Below the pieces are notes generated by a model, which was given only the letters and a program-made list of their open reading frames with translations, was not told the origin of the DNA and ran no database searches. 64,000 bases of DNA, taken from Flavipsychrobacter sp. Its GTDB lineage: Bacteria > Bacteroidota > Bacteroidia > Chitinophagales > Chitinophagaceae. The stretch lies in NCBI GenBank assembly GCA_031292525.1, contig JARLGY010000018.1:248001-312000 (forward strand). Reading direction: 5' to 3'. Every line of letters starts with the position of its first letter. The first letter of the stretch is position 1. Shown one piece after another: positions 25,601 through 34,530 of the stretch. Made by a program: the position numbers and the translations under genes.

Positions 25601-26053
25601 CTATCCTTCGTTTAAATATATGCAAACCTTATTTTTAAATATCAACGAAGTCTTGCAACTATAATAAAGCCATGTATCAATTATAGCTTTTCCCTGAGGA
25701 TAACTATCGTCATCGTCGGGCCGTCCAATGCTGAACAGGCACATATCTTCTGTCATTCCTACCCAAACTTGATGTTTTTCTATCCTTTTCCAAGTAGCAA
25801 GGCCATGCTGCTTAATGATTTTTTGCTTCTTTGCCAGCAAAAAGGCCTTGTACAAACTGTCATTTTGAGCCTGGCCTTCCGCCATTTCTTTTGACTTTTT
25901 TATTTCATCTGCTTTATTTAATGAATCCACCCGTTGTGTGCGCTCGTCCATAGGTGGTGCAAAACTCCACCTTATTTTGGAAGTGGACGCATCATCCTGA
26001 GCATACAAATTCACACTTATCAAGGAGAATATAGTTATAAAAAGATATTTCAT
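25601..26053 (-). CDS. Secreted protein with BamE-like C-terminal motif
   Basis: 150 residues with a signal peptide (…NLYAQ, about residue 19). A charged helical region (DEIKKSKEMAEGQAQNDSLY) is followed by VWVGMTEDMCLFSIGRPDDD, then DTWLYYSCKTSLIFKNKVCI. The pattern G-M-T-x-x-x-x…G-x-P…W-x-Y…F-x-N resembles the SmpA/OmlA (BamE) fold, in which small secreted domains assist envelope proteins. This is a motif match only. A -7 element candidate (minus-strand TAAATTTG at 26094-26087) lies upstream. Confidence 0.6.
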   Translation of the reverse strand: MKYLFITIFSLISVNLYAQDDASTSKIRWSFAPPMDERTQRVDSLNKADEIKKSKEMAEGQAQNDSLYKAFLLAKKQKIIKQHGLATWKRIEKHQVWVGMTEDMCLFSIGRPDDDDSYPQGKAIIDTWLYYSCKTSLIFKNKVCIYLNEG

Positions 26054-26198
26054 TTTTGCTTTTTAACAAGGTTAAAATAAAGTTCGCAAATTTATCTAGC
26101 AAACAAAGACATACATACCTCTATTGACATTATTTATCATAAAAATGCAATGATCTCTATCACCAACTAAATCCCACTAACAAATCATAACTTAGGCT

Positions 26199-27890
26199 AT
26201 GGAAAGTATATATAGGAACATACGCCAGCTCATAGCGAATAAAGGCTTTGACTCCTTAGGAAAGCTCAACGTTCAGAAGCCTGAAAAATTTAATTGGGTA
26301 AAGGAGGTTTTCGAAGGCATACACGTAAAAGACACTCCATCAGCCACCGCATTGCTTTGGACGGATGGTACCGAAGTTCGCAAATACTCCTTCCAGGAAA
26401 CTATACAATTATGCAATCGCCTACTTAATTTTCTGCGCAACAAAGGTGTAGCCAATAACGATGTTGTACTTACCCAAATGGCATTGCAGCCCATCAACTG
26501 GCTGGCTATACTGGCCACTATAAAGGGAGGTTACCGAATGATACCCGCAGCCACTATACTTGGCGTGCAGGATATTGTATATCGTTTTGGCAAACTAATG
26601 CCTAAAGTAGTTATTGCCGATAATGACAATGCTGCCAAAATAGAAGAGGCTGAAGAACTATCCGGCAATACGGTAGCTATTAAGATCATTGCCGAAGGTA
26701 CCCGAACCGGATGGTATTCACTGGCCGACCTGCAACAAGAAAGTGATGAAGCATTTTGTGCTCATACCCGTGCAGATGATCCTTTGTTTTTATTCTTTAC
26801 ATCGGGCACAACTGGCATGCCCAAAGTGGTGATACATACGCACCTCAGTTATCCTTACGGACATCTCACCACGGCATCCTGGATAGGCTTACAACAAGGC
26901 GATGTGCACTACAATATATCGCAGCCTGGTTGGGCCAAATTTGCATGGAGTAGTTTCTTCGCTCCATGGAGTATTGGCGCTACTATATTCGCTTACCATC
27001 AGCCTGGCCGTTTCAACGCTAAAGACACCCTGGCACAGATAGAAAAACACAAAATAACTACGTTCTGTGCACCACCTACTGTATTGCGCATGTTGATACT
27101 TGAAGACTTGGGAGCTTATAAGTTTAGCTTCAGAGAGTGTGTTGCTGCCGGCGAACCTTTGAACCCGGAAATAATAGAACAGTGGCGGAATGGCACAGGT
27201 ATACTGATACGCGATGGTTTTGGCCAAACCGAAACCACCTGTGTGGTAGGCAACCTGCCGGGCAACAAAGTTAAATTCGGATCGATGGGCAAAGCCCTCT
27301 TTGAATATGAAGTAGTGATAGCTGACGAAGATGGCAACATAAAGGAAGATAGTGAAGAAGGAAACATCTGCATCAAAATGGATACCGGAAAGCCCAATGG
27401 TGTTTTTCACGATTATTTTGGCGACCCTGACAAAAAGAGCAGCGTTTTTAAACACAGCCTTTACTATACTGGCGACAAAGCCTACCGAGATGAGGATGGT
27501 TACATCTGGTTCGTAGGCCGTGACGATGATGTGATCAAATCTTCAGACTATCGTGTAGGTCCGTTTGAGGTAGAAAGTGTGCTACTGGAACATGAAACGG
27601 TACAAGAATCAGCAGTGGTGGGCAGCCCGCATGCTATGAAGGGTTTTGAAGTAAAAGCCTTTGTAGTACTCAACAAAGACTACACTGCTACCGCTGACCT
27701 GGCTAACGAGCTATTTGGCTTTGCCCGCAAAAATCTGGCACCTTACAAAATGCCCCGAATTATTGAGTTTGTAACAGAGCTACCCAAAACTATAAGTGGC
27801 AAAATAAGAAGGGTGGAGCTACGTGCACAGGAAGCCCAAAACAAAGCAAAGGGCTTAAAGCCAGAGCAGGAGTATATTTACGTCAAGTAA
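26199..27890 (+). CDS. AMP-dependent acyl-CoA synthetase (ACSM/medium-chain type)
   Basis: 563 residues of the ANL superfamily. The phosphate loop is FFTSGTTGMPK near residue 208; the adenine motif DGFGQTETT and the hinge GDKAYRDEDGYIWFVGRDDD follow; the catalytic Lys is in TISGKIRRVELR near the C-terminus. Sequence flavour (QPGWAKFAWSSFFAPW) is like ACSM and acetyl/propionyl-CoA synthetase-like enzymes acting on short to medium acyl chains. It makes acyl-CoA from acid, ATP and CoA. Its stop directly abuts the stop of the converging unknown gene. Confidence 0.93.
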   Translation: MESIYRNIRQLIANKGFDSLGKLNVQKPEKFNWVKEVFEGIHVKDTPSATALLWTDGTEVRKYSFQETIQLCNRLLNFLRNKGVANNDVVLTQMALQPINWLAILATIKGGYRMIPAATILGVQDIVYRFGKLMPKVVIADNDNAAKIEEAEELSGNTVAIKIIAEGTRTGWYSLADLQQESDEAFCAHTRADDPLFLFFTSGTTGMPKVVIHTHLSYPYGHLTTASWIGLQQGDVHYNISQPGWAKFAWSSFFAPWSIGATIFAYHQPGRFNAKDTLAQIEKHKITTFCAPPTVLRMLILEDLGAYKFSFRECVAAGEPLNPEIIEQWRNGTGILIRDGFGQTETTCVVGNLPGNKVKFGSMGKALFEYEVVIADEDGNIKEDSEEGNICIKMDTGKPNGVFHDYFGDPDKKSSVFKHSLYYTGDKAYRDEDGYIWFVGRDDDVIKSSDYRVGPFEVESVLLEHETVQESAVVGSPHAMKGFEVKAFVVLNKDYTATADLANELFGFARKNLAPYKMPRIIEFVTELPKTISGKIRRVELRAQEAQNKAKGLKPEQEYIYVK

Positions 27891-28754
27891 CTATAAAAAC
27901 TGCTGTGGGTAGTTATTTACAATATTGATAATACTTAGCGCTTCCTGCCTGCGGGTAAGTACATGAGTGTCGTCTATAAACAACGATGTAAATACTTCGT
28001 AGTGCGGCAAGAATTGCATTTTAAATGTAGCATCTTCAAAAATAAACTGAAGATACTCTTCTTCTTTTTTCGCAATCAGCAATTCAAGATAAGAGCTGAT
28101 GTGCCGCTTCATCAGTGCCCATAAAGCAGGATCATAAAGATATTTATTGTCCATCACTGCAGCCTCATCTATCTTATCGTTCCAAGCAAACACCGTAGCT
28201 ATAATGTTATACCCTGTCTTTACTCTTAGTATTTCAGCTGCATCCACTTCTTTATCCAACCCCAGCAATTTGCCGTCCAGCACACCTTCCGCTTCCATGG
28301 CATATTGCAAAGCCAGTTTGCGGCTTTCACCTTTCCTCAGCAGGTCATAGGCTTTTGCCAAAACATCAGGTTCTTCTTCCTCATCACCCGTCTGCTTGTC
28401 ACTGCCCACCGTGTTTGTAAACAAAAGTTCTATAAAACTGCGGTTATCAAAATCTTCAATTATGACCATCTCCATAGCAGCCTCCAGATATTCTGTAAGG
28501 TAATTATTGTTCAGCAACACATAATCATGCGCTGGGAAGCTGTAATCTTCCTGCCTTATGCCTCGGCCAAGGTGTTGTTCAGGTACAGTTTTGCCCAAAT
28601 TCTCAGGCAGCATACTGCTGCGTACAACCACAAATTCATGCAGGTGACCAGGTGTCCAATCCTCCTGCAGATATTCACGTACTAGATCGTAAATATGATC
28701 GGTACGACTTTGATCGACCAAATGCTGGTACCAGTCGCCATTTTTGTAAGCCAT
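27891..28754 (-). CDS. Conserved-looking cytoplasmic protein of unknown function
   Basis: 287 residues, acidic, no signal peptide or membrane segment, predicted mostly alpha-helical (DAAEILRVKTGYNIIATVFAW, SYLELLIAKKEEEYLQFIFED). Repeated helix pairs of 30-40 residues suggest a solenoid-like fold, but no TPR consensus is convincing. I do not recognise the family. It is monocistronic and its stop meets the acyl-CoA synthetase stop without a gap. Clean coding-type codon use over the whole frame supports a real gene. Confidence 0.6.
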   Translation of the reverse strand: MAYKNGDWYQHLVDQSRTDHIYDLVREYLQEDWTPGHLHEFVVVRSSMLPENLGKTVPEQHLGRGIRQEDYSFPAHDYVLLNNNYLTEYLEAAMEMVIIEDFDNRSFIELLFTNTVGSDKQTGDEEEEPDVLAKAYDLLRKGESRKLALQYAMEAEGVLDGKLLGLDKEVDAAEILRVKTGYNIIATVFAWNDKIDEAAVMDNKYLYDPALWALMKRHISSYLELLIAKKEEEYLQFIFEDATFKMQFLPHYEVFTSLFIDDTHVLTRRQEALSIINIVNNYPQQFL

Positions 28755-28920
28755 TAACTAAAATTGGTTGTTTTAGCAATGTTAGTGAAAAGCTGAACAG
28801 AATAATGAACTTGCTAAGACACGAAGTGTTTATTTGCGTTTGCAGTATTGCACAATACCTTTTCACATTCCCTTTAATTTATAATGGTTAAATTTGAAAC
28901 GAGTAGCCATTTTAAATTAA

Positions 28921-30738
28921 ATGATTAGAACCCTCTCCGTTGCATTTACATTAATCGTGTTCTCAATTCTATTGGGGATTGATCTGCATGCCCAGGATAG
29001 TTTACGGAATGCAGCCCATATGGCGCTGGATGCACACGATTACGAGCAGGCAGCTCGTTTGTACAAACCTATCTACGATACCGCTCCCAACCTTGTTTAT
29101 AGTGAATACCTGGATGCCCTGTTAGGCAAAAAGGATTTTAAAACCGCTGAACGCACGGTAAATCGCCAGGCAGATAGCAGGCAGGTATCACCGCTCACTT
29201 TTATAGATCTTGGCCATGTCTATGATGTTGCCGGCAAAGAAAAAAAAGCTGCTGAGCAATACCAGAAAGCCATCCAGTTTGTAAATGGCGATGACATGCT
29301 TACCCAGCAGATGGCAAACAAATTCAGTGCCATTGGCCGGGATATGTATGCCATACAGGTGCTGGAAAGAGCCAGGCAGATATTGGGTAGTGGCTACCTC
29401 TACAACGCCCAACTGGCAAAACTATATGCCAAAACAGGTGACATGGATAAGGTGGTGACCGTATTGCTGGATGGCGGTGCAGGTGTTTATACCAACCCCG
29501 ATGCTACCAAAACCACCTTGCTTGAAGTACTTGGCGCCGACCAGGAAAAAATGCAACTGGTTATAAAAGCGCTTTTAAAGCGTATAAATGCACAACCGGA
29601 AAATAACTACTACATAGACTTACTCACATGGCTTTATACCCAGAAAAACGATTGGGATGGTGCCCTGCTGCAAATAGAAGCCTTAGATCTGCGCAATAAA
29701 GAAAGCGGCCAGCGCCTCATAGATTTTGCACGCATGGCTATGCACGAGAAACAATATGACATTGCCATAAAGACTTACCAGGAAGTGATGGATAAAGGCC
29801 ACGACCAGCCTATATATACCATAGCAGCCAGCGATAAGCTCAGTGCTGAATTTGTACAACTGCAAAACAATCCAAGCTACACATCCCAAAACGTAACGAC
29901 GCTTGAGGTGGAATACGATACATTCCTCAACCACTATCCTGCCTATTACAATACAGCAACTGCACGCGAATATGCCACCCTTGCCGGGCAATATGGCAAT
30001 GATCCGCAAACAGGCATAAATATTTTACAACGCATAATAGACGAGCCCAATACGCCCCGAGATTTTGCAGGCAGTTGCAAATTGCAAATGGGCGATTATT
30101 ACGTACTTACCGGGCGTATATGGGAAGCATCCCTGCTCTATAGCCAGGTAGATAAAGACTTTAAGAACGATGCCCTGGGCGAAGATGCAAGGTTCCGCAA
30201 TGCCAAATTGAGCTACTACCGCGGAGATTTCCCGTATGCTCAGGAACAATTGTCTGTACTTAAGGCCAGCACGTCAGAACTTATTGCCAACGACGCCCTT
30301 TATCTTTCCGTGCTTATTACCGAGAACACAGCTAAAGACAGTATCAACATACCTTTCGAACGCTTTGCCTATGCTGATCTCCTATTGTTCCAGAACAAAG
30401 ATAAGGAAGCTGAAACGCTGCTGGATAGCATAACTACCGCATACCCCAAGCATCCGCTCAATGATGATATCCTGATGTTGCGCGCAAAAATAGCCGACAA
30501 ACATCGCGAATACGCCCATGAGCTAGACTACCTGAAGATCATCTATGAAAAATACGGGAAAGATGTGCTGGGCGATGATGCAGTTTACAAAACGGCACTT
30601 ATCTATGATAAGAACCTGAACAAACCAGAACTGGCAAAAAGTTTCTATGAGAAATTGATCATCGATTATCCCGGCAGTACATTCGTTCAGGCTGCACGCA
30701 AGCGCCTGTCCGACCTAAATAATCCTTCCCTACCTTAA
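28921..30738 (+). CDS. Secreted TPR-repeat protein
   Basis: 605 residues with a signal peptide ending near residue 24 (IDLHAQ). The rest is alpha-helical TPR-type repeats: for example ALDAHDYEQAARLYKPIYD, AGKEKKAAEQYQKAIQF, KQYDIAIKTYQEVMD and a BamD-like C-terminal pair ending SFYEKLIIDYPGSTFVQAA. It probably acts as a periplasmic scaffold. The 38-bp gap to comEC suggests the two are co-transcribed; the functional link is unknown. Confidence 0.88.
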   Translation: MIRTLSVAFTLIVFSILLGIDLHAQDSLRNAAHMALDAHDYEQAARLYKPIYDTAPNLVYSEYLDALLGKKDFKTAERTVNRQADSRQVSPLTFIDLGHVYDVAGKEKKAAEQYQKAIQFVNGDDMLTQQMANKFSAIGRDMYAIQVLERARQILGSGYLYNAQLAKLYAKTGDMDKVVTVLLDGGAGVYTNPDATKTTLLEVLGADQEKMQLVIKALLKRINAQPENNYYIDLLTWLYTQKNDWDGALLQIEALDLRNKESGQRLIDFARMAMHEKQYDIAIKTYQEVMDKGHDQPIYTIAASDKLSAEFVQLQNNPSYTSQNVTTLEVEYDTFLNHYPAYYNTATAREYATLAGQYGNDPQTGINILQRIIDEPNTPRDFAGSCKLQMGDYYVLTGRIWEASLLYSQVDKDFKNDALGEDARFRNAKLSYYRGDFPYAQEQLSVLKASTSELIANDALYLSVLITENTAKDSINIPFERFAYADLLLFQNKDKEAETLLDSITTAYPKHPLNDDILMLRAKIADKHREYAHELDYLKIIYEKYGKDVLGDDAVYKTALIYDKNLNKPELAKSFYEKLIIDYPGSTFVQAARKRLSDLNNPSLP

Positions 30739-30775
30739 TAAACGCAAGAATATTTCTCTATATTAGGCCGTTGCA

Positions 30776-32833
30776 ATGAAAAAATGGCCCTTAAATAATA
30801 CATGGTTCTGGGAGTCTGCCCCTTTTTTTCGGGTGCTGCTGCCGGTAGTTGCAGGTATTGTTTGCTATACAGGTTTGCAGCAGCATATCCCGGTCCAGTA
30901 TATATTGGCAGTAGCACTTATCTCGTTTGCAGTGCTTGTATATACTTTATTCAGCAAGGCATCAGTTATTCATACCGTATCTTTTGTCAGTTTCAACATA
31001 GCCATTATAGCCGGCATTTACTCTATTTGCTGGTTCGGCGATGCACGAAACAATACAAACCCAATTGGTACAGATACTACGGGGTACACGTTGGTTCGTG
31101 TTGCATCACCCATAGTTGTAAAAGATAAAACAACCAGGCTCACAGTACAGGCAATTGCGTCAATCACTGACGGGCAGATAAGCACAGCTACAGGCAACGC
31201 ATACATTTACACCTACAACAGTGATGCATTGGGACTCAACCAGAGCGATACCCTCTTGATTCCAAATCACTGGCAACCCATCACAAACCGTGGCAATCCT
31301 TTCGAGTATGATTATGCTACATACTGCGCCCGCAACAACCTTTACTACCGCCAATTCCTGGACGCCGACGACGTGCAGGTATATGGTCACTCTTCGACCA
31401 ATCCGGGTATTATAGCCCAATGTCATAACTGGTGCATGCAACAACTGGCCACGTACATACCAGATGCTGAGATATGCGGGCTTATGCAAGCCATGCTCCT
31501 TGGTGACGAAACAAACCTGGACGATAACCTACGGCAGGCATGGGCACAAACAGGCATCATGCATTTTATTGCCATTTCCGGCGGCAATATCACCATATTC
31601 TTCTTCATTATAGCAACTTTGCTTTCCTGGCTGCGCCACCGAAAACATTTGTGGATAAAATACGTAGCCGCATTGCCACTTGTTTGGCTATATGTAGCTA
31701 TTGCAGGTGCGCCGCCATCTGCAGTAAGGGCAGCTATCATGTTCAGCCTTGTAGCCATGTCCCTGGTCTTGCAGAAAAATAATAATAATCTCAACACTCT
31801 TTTTGCCACAGCAGTATTGCTGTTGGTAGCACAGCCCATGTGGCTCTATTCCGCAGGCTTTCAGTTATCGTTCGTAGCCATACTTTCACTCATCTTATTT
31901 TACGGACAGCTATATTCAGTATATACCCCTCAATCGTGGCTGTTAAGAAAGCTATGGCAAACTATTACCGGCAGCCTCGCGGTCGAAATTCTGGTTGCAC
32001 CGCTCATCATCCGGTACTTCTATTTATTTCCACTCCCTTTCCTTATCAGCAACTTGCTTGCTTTTCTATTCATGAATATAGTGCTGATTTTAGGTATGAC
32101 TATTCTTGCGTTTGCCTTTTTACCAATATGGGCCACTGCCGCAGGTTGGCTTGTAGTTTGGCTCACAACCGGGTTCAACAATATCATTTATAGCATACAA
32201 AATTTCAACCCTCCTTCCTTCAACTACTTATATCTTTCTGGTTGGGAGTTAGTTGGTGTATATATTATCATAGCAGGTCTTGCACTGTTCATACTACGGC
32301 AGCAAAAGCCAGGACTGTTCCTCGCCTTGGCTGGCAGTTGTGCATTGCTCATCCTTTTGTGTGCAGATGAATACACGGCACTGCAACAGCAGCGCTTTGT
32401 TGCATACAATATGGGCGATGTTAACCAAATGGAGCTCACAAACGGCAAGTTTGTACAGGTCCTCAACACCGATATTCATACCCTGTCTGTAGAAAAAGAC
32501 CGTACACTTAAACCGGCACACGCTACGTGGCATGCATGGCAGATGCAGCCAACGCAGTCCTCCAGGAATATTTTTGCTGTCAATGGCAAATCGGTTCTCG
32601 TATTGGATAAACCTATTTCTACTGGCAATTTCCCTGTAGATTACTTAGTAGTAAACCTTCCACCCGGCAAAGTGCACCCCGCCACTCTCATGCAGGTATT
32701 TCATCCCCGTGTATTGATATTTGGCAGCAACTACAGCACAAAGCAAGCTGCAAAATGGCTCCTGGAGTGCCAAGCCCTGCATATCCCAGCTTGGCATACA
32801 GGCACACAGGGTGCATTTATGTGTGGATCATAA
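30776..32833 (+). CDS. comEC: ComEC/Rec2-family DNA-uptake channel protein
   Basis: 685 residues. N-terminal membrane helices and a DUF4131-like OB-type region (about 100-200) lead to the competence core with GLMQAMLLGDETNLDD and MHFIAISGGNITIFFFI, then about seven more membrane helices. The C-terminal soluble part (about 540-685) has no HxHxDH zinc motif, so a functional metallo-beta-lactamase nuclease domain is absent; this short form is frequent in Bacteroidota. The protein forms the inner-membrane pore for single-stranded DNA in transformation. Downstream purH has its own promoter element. Confidence 0.88.
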   Translation: MKKWPLNNTWFWESAPFFRVLLPVVAGIVCYTGLQQHIPVQYILAVALISFAVLVYTLFSKASVIHTVSFVSFNIAIIAGIYSICWFGDARNNTNPIGTDTTGYTLVRVASPIVVKDKTTRLTVQAIASITDGQISTATGNAYIYTYNSDALGLNQSDTLLIPNHWQPITNRGNPFEYDYATYCARNNLYYRQFLDADDVQVYGHSSTNPGIIAQCHNWCMQQLATYIPDAEICGLMQAMLLGDETNLDDNLRQAWAQTGIMHFIAISGGNITIFFFIIATLLSWLRHRKHLWIKYVAALPLVWLYVAIAGAPPSAVRAAIMFSLVAMSLVLQKNNNNLNTLFATAVLLLVAQPMWLYSAGFQLSFVAILSLILFYGQLYSVYTPQSWLLRKLWQTITGSLAVEILVAPLIIRYFYLFPLPFLISNLLAFLFMNIVLILGMTILAFAFLPIWATAAGWLVVWLTTGFNNIIYSIQNFNPPSFNYLYLSGWELVGVYIIIAGLALFILRQQKPGLFLALAGSCALLILLCADEYTALQQQRFVAYNMGDVNQMELTNGKFVQVLNTDIHTLSVEKDRTLKPAHATWHAWQMQPTQSSRNIFAVNGKSVLVLDKPISTGNFPVDYLVVNLPPGKVHPATLMQVFHPRVLIFGSNYSTKQAAKWLLECQALHIPAWHTGTQGAFMCGS

Positions 32834-32872
32834 CTCAATACAGCATGCGGCCAGTTTATTTGTCATCCTTCC

Positions 32873-32880
32873 GTACCTTT
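32873..32880 (+). promoter_or_regulatory. Candidate -7 promoter element of purH
   Basis: TACCTTTG matches TAnnTTTG, 20 nt upstream of the purH ATG and 40 nt past the comEC stop. It implies a short leader and independent expression. Confidence 0.45.
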
Positions 32881-32900
32881 GCACCTTCAAAAAACTTCTC

Positions 32901-34415
32901 ATGGATAGTACCATCAAGTCTGCACTCATCTCTGTTTTCTATAAAGACGGGCTAGAGCCCATAGTACGCAAGTTGCACCATCTGGGTGTGGCACTGTACT
33001 CAACCGGCGGCACACAGACATTCATTCAGCAATTGGGCATACCCTGCACACCTGTTGAAGAAGTTACCGGGTATCCATCCATTTTGGGTGGCCGTGTTAA
33101 AACATTACACCCCAAGGTATTTGGTGGTATTCTTGCCCGTCGTGGCCATGCCGAAGACGAGCAGCACACTGCTGAGTACGAGATCCCCCTGCTCGACCTT
33201 GTAATTGTTGATCTCTATCCTTTCGAGGAAACTGTGAAGAGCACTACCGATGAAAAAACGATCATTGAGAAGATAGATATAGGCGGCGTATCCCTCATAC
33301 GTGCTGCCGGCAAAAACTATAAAGATGTTTGCATTGTTGCATCGCGCAACCAATACAGTCACTTGCTACAGGTTTTGGAAGAAAGTAACGGCGCCACAAC
33401 TTTACAACAGCGTCTCGATTTTGCTGCTGCTGCATTTACAGAGTGCGCGCATTACGATGTTGCCATTGCGTCTTACTTCAACCGTTCGGCCGATACTGAT
33501 AATTTCCAATTATCATTTAGCAACAAGCAGTCTTTACGCTACGGAGAGAATCCACACCAGCAAGCTGCATTTTATGGCGATCTGGATAGCCTCTTCGAAA
33601 AGCTGAATGGTAAAGAACTTTCTTACAACAACCTGGTAGATGTTGATGCGGCCTGCCAGATCATCACAGAGTTTACCAAGCCTGTTTTTGCGATCATCAA
33701 GCACACCAACGTATGTGGCATTGCCGAACGTGAAAACGTAACTGCGGCATGGGATGCCGCTTTACTTTGCGATCCTGAAAGCGCATTTGGTGGTGTGCTC
33801 ATTACCAACCAAACTATTAATGCAGAAGTAGCTGCCAAAATAAATGAACTGTTCTTCGAGATCCTTATAGCTCCTGCGTTCGATGAGAATGCATTGGCCA
33901 TATTAAAAGGTAAAAAGAACAGGATATTACTTTTGCAAAAGCAACCTTTACATACCGTAAAAGAATACAAACGCATACTTAACGGCATACTCGTGCAAGA
34001 TGCCGATCATATCAACTTTACAGAGTGGATAGAGGCTGGTGCACAAAGCACTACTGAAGCACAAAAAGAAGATCTCCTGTTTGCAAACATTGTGTGCAAA
34101 CACCTCAAATCAAATGCCATTGCACTCATAAAAGACAAACAACTGGTAGGCAAAGGTTGCGGGCAAACGAGCCGTGTAGATGCCCTGCGCCAGGCTATTG
34201 ATAAAGGCAAGCATTTTGGCTTCTCATTGCAAGGCGCAGTAATGGCGTCCGATGCGTTCTTCCCATTTAACGACTGTGTACAAATGGCGCATGAAGCCGG
34301 TATCACAGCTGTTATACAACCCGGCGGCTCGGTTCGCGATGCAGACAGCATACAATACTGCAAAGACCATGGCATGGCTATGGTAATGACACAAGCCAGG
34401 CATTTTAAACATTAA
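32901..34415 (+). CDS. purH: Bifunctional AICAR transformylase / IMP cyclohydrolase
   Basis: 504 residues from the ATG at 32901. The frame is open further upstream, but that stretch overlaps comEC and the homologous start is MDSTIKSALISVFYK. The MGS-like cyclohydrolase domain has LYSTGGTQTFI, GGRVKTLHPKVFGGILAR and IDIGGVSLIRAAGKN. The transformylase domain has LRYGENPHQQAAFYG, the catalytic KHTNVCG and, near the end, GGSVRDADSIQYC. It performs the last two steps of IMP synthesis. A strong terminator follows. Confidence 0.96.
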   Translation: MDSTIKSALISVFYKDGLEPIVRKLHHLGVALYSTGGTQTFIQQLGIPCTPVEEVTGYPSILGGRVKTLHPKVFGGILARRGHAEDEQHTAEYEIPLLDLVIVDLYPFEETVKSTTDEKTIIEKIDIGGVSLIRAAGKNYKDVCIVASRNQYSHLLQVLEESNGATTLQQRLDFAAAAFTECAHYDVAIASYFNRSADTDNFQLSFSNKQSLRYGENPHQQAAFYGDLDSLFEKLNGKELSYNNLVDVDAACQIITEFTKPVFAIIKHTNVCGIAERENVTAAWDAALLCDPESAFGGVLITNQTINAEVAAKINELFFEILIAPAFDENALAILKGKKNRILLLQKQPLHTVKEYKRILNGILVQDADHINFTEWIEAGAQSTTEAQKEDLLFANIVCKHLKSNAIALIKDKQLVGKGCGQTSRVDALRQAIDKGKHFGFSLQGAVMASDAFFPFNDCVQMAHEAGITAVIQPGGSVRDADSIQYCKDHGMAMVMTQARHFKH

Positions 34416-34474
34416 TTTCCTGTTGTTTGACTGGCTGAGAACCGGGCAAACTAAGCTACAAGCATATAACAAAG

Positions 34475-34506
34475 AAATAGGCTGCCTCATCTGAGACAGC
34501 CTATTT
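34475..34506. terminator. Bidirectional terminator between purH and nrdJ
   Basis: Stem AAATAGGCTG…CTCA / TGAG…CAGCCTATTT with one internal mismatch and a 2-nt loop, then TCTTTTT on the plus strand. It separates the converging purH and nrdJ genes. Confidence 0.8.
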
Positions 34507-34530
34507 TCTTTTTACCTAACACTTATAATA

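Noticed and set aside
32721-32900. N-terminal extension of purH overlapping comEC
   Set aside because: The extension is not homologous to PurH, a -7 promoter element sits inside it at 32873-32880, and MDSTIKSALISVFYK at 32901 is the family-typical start.
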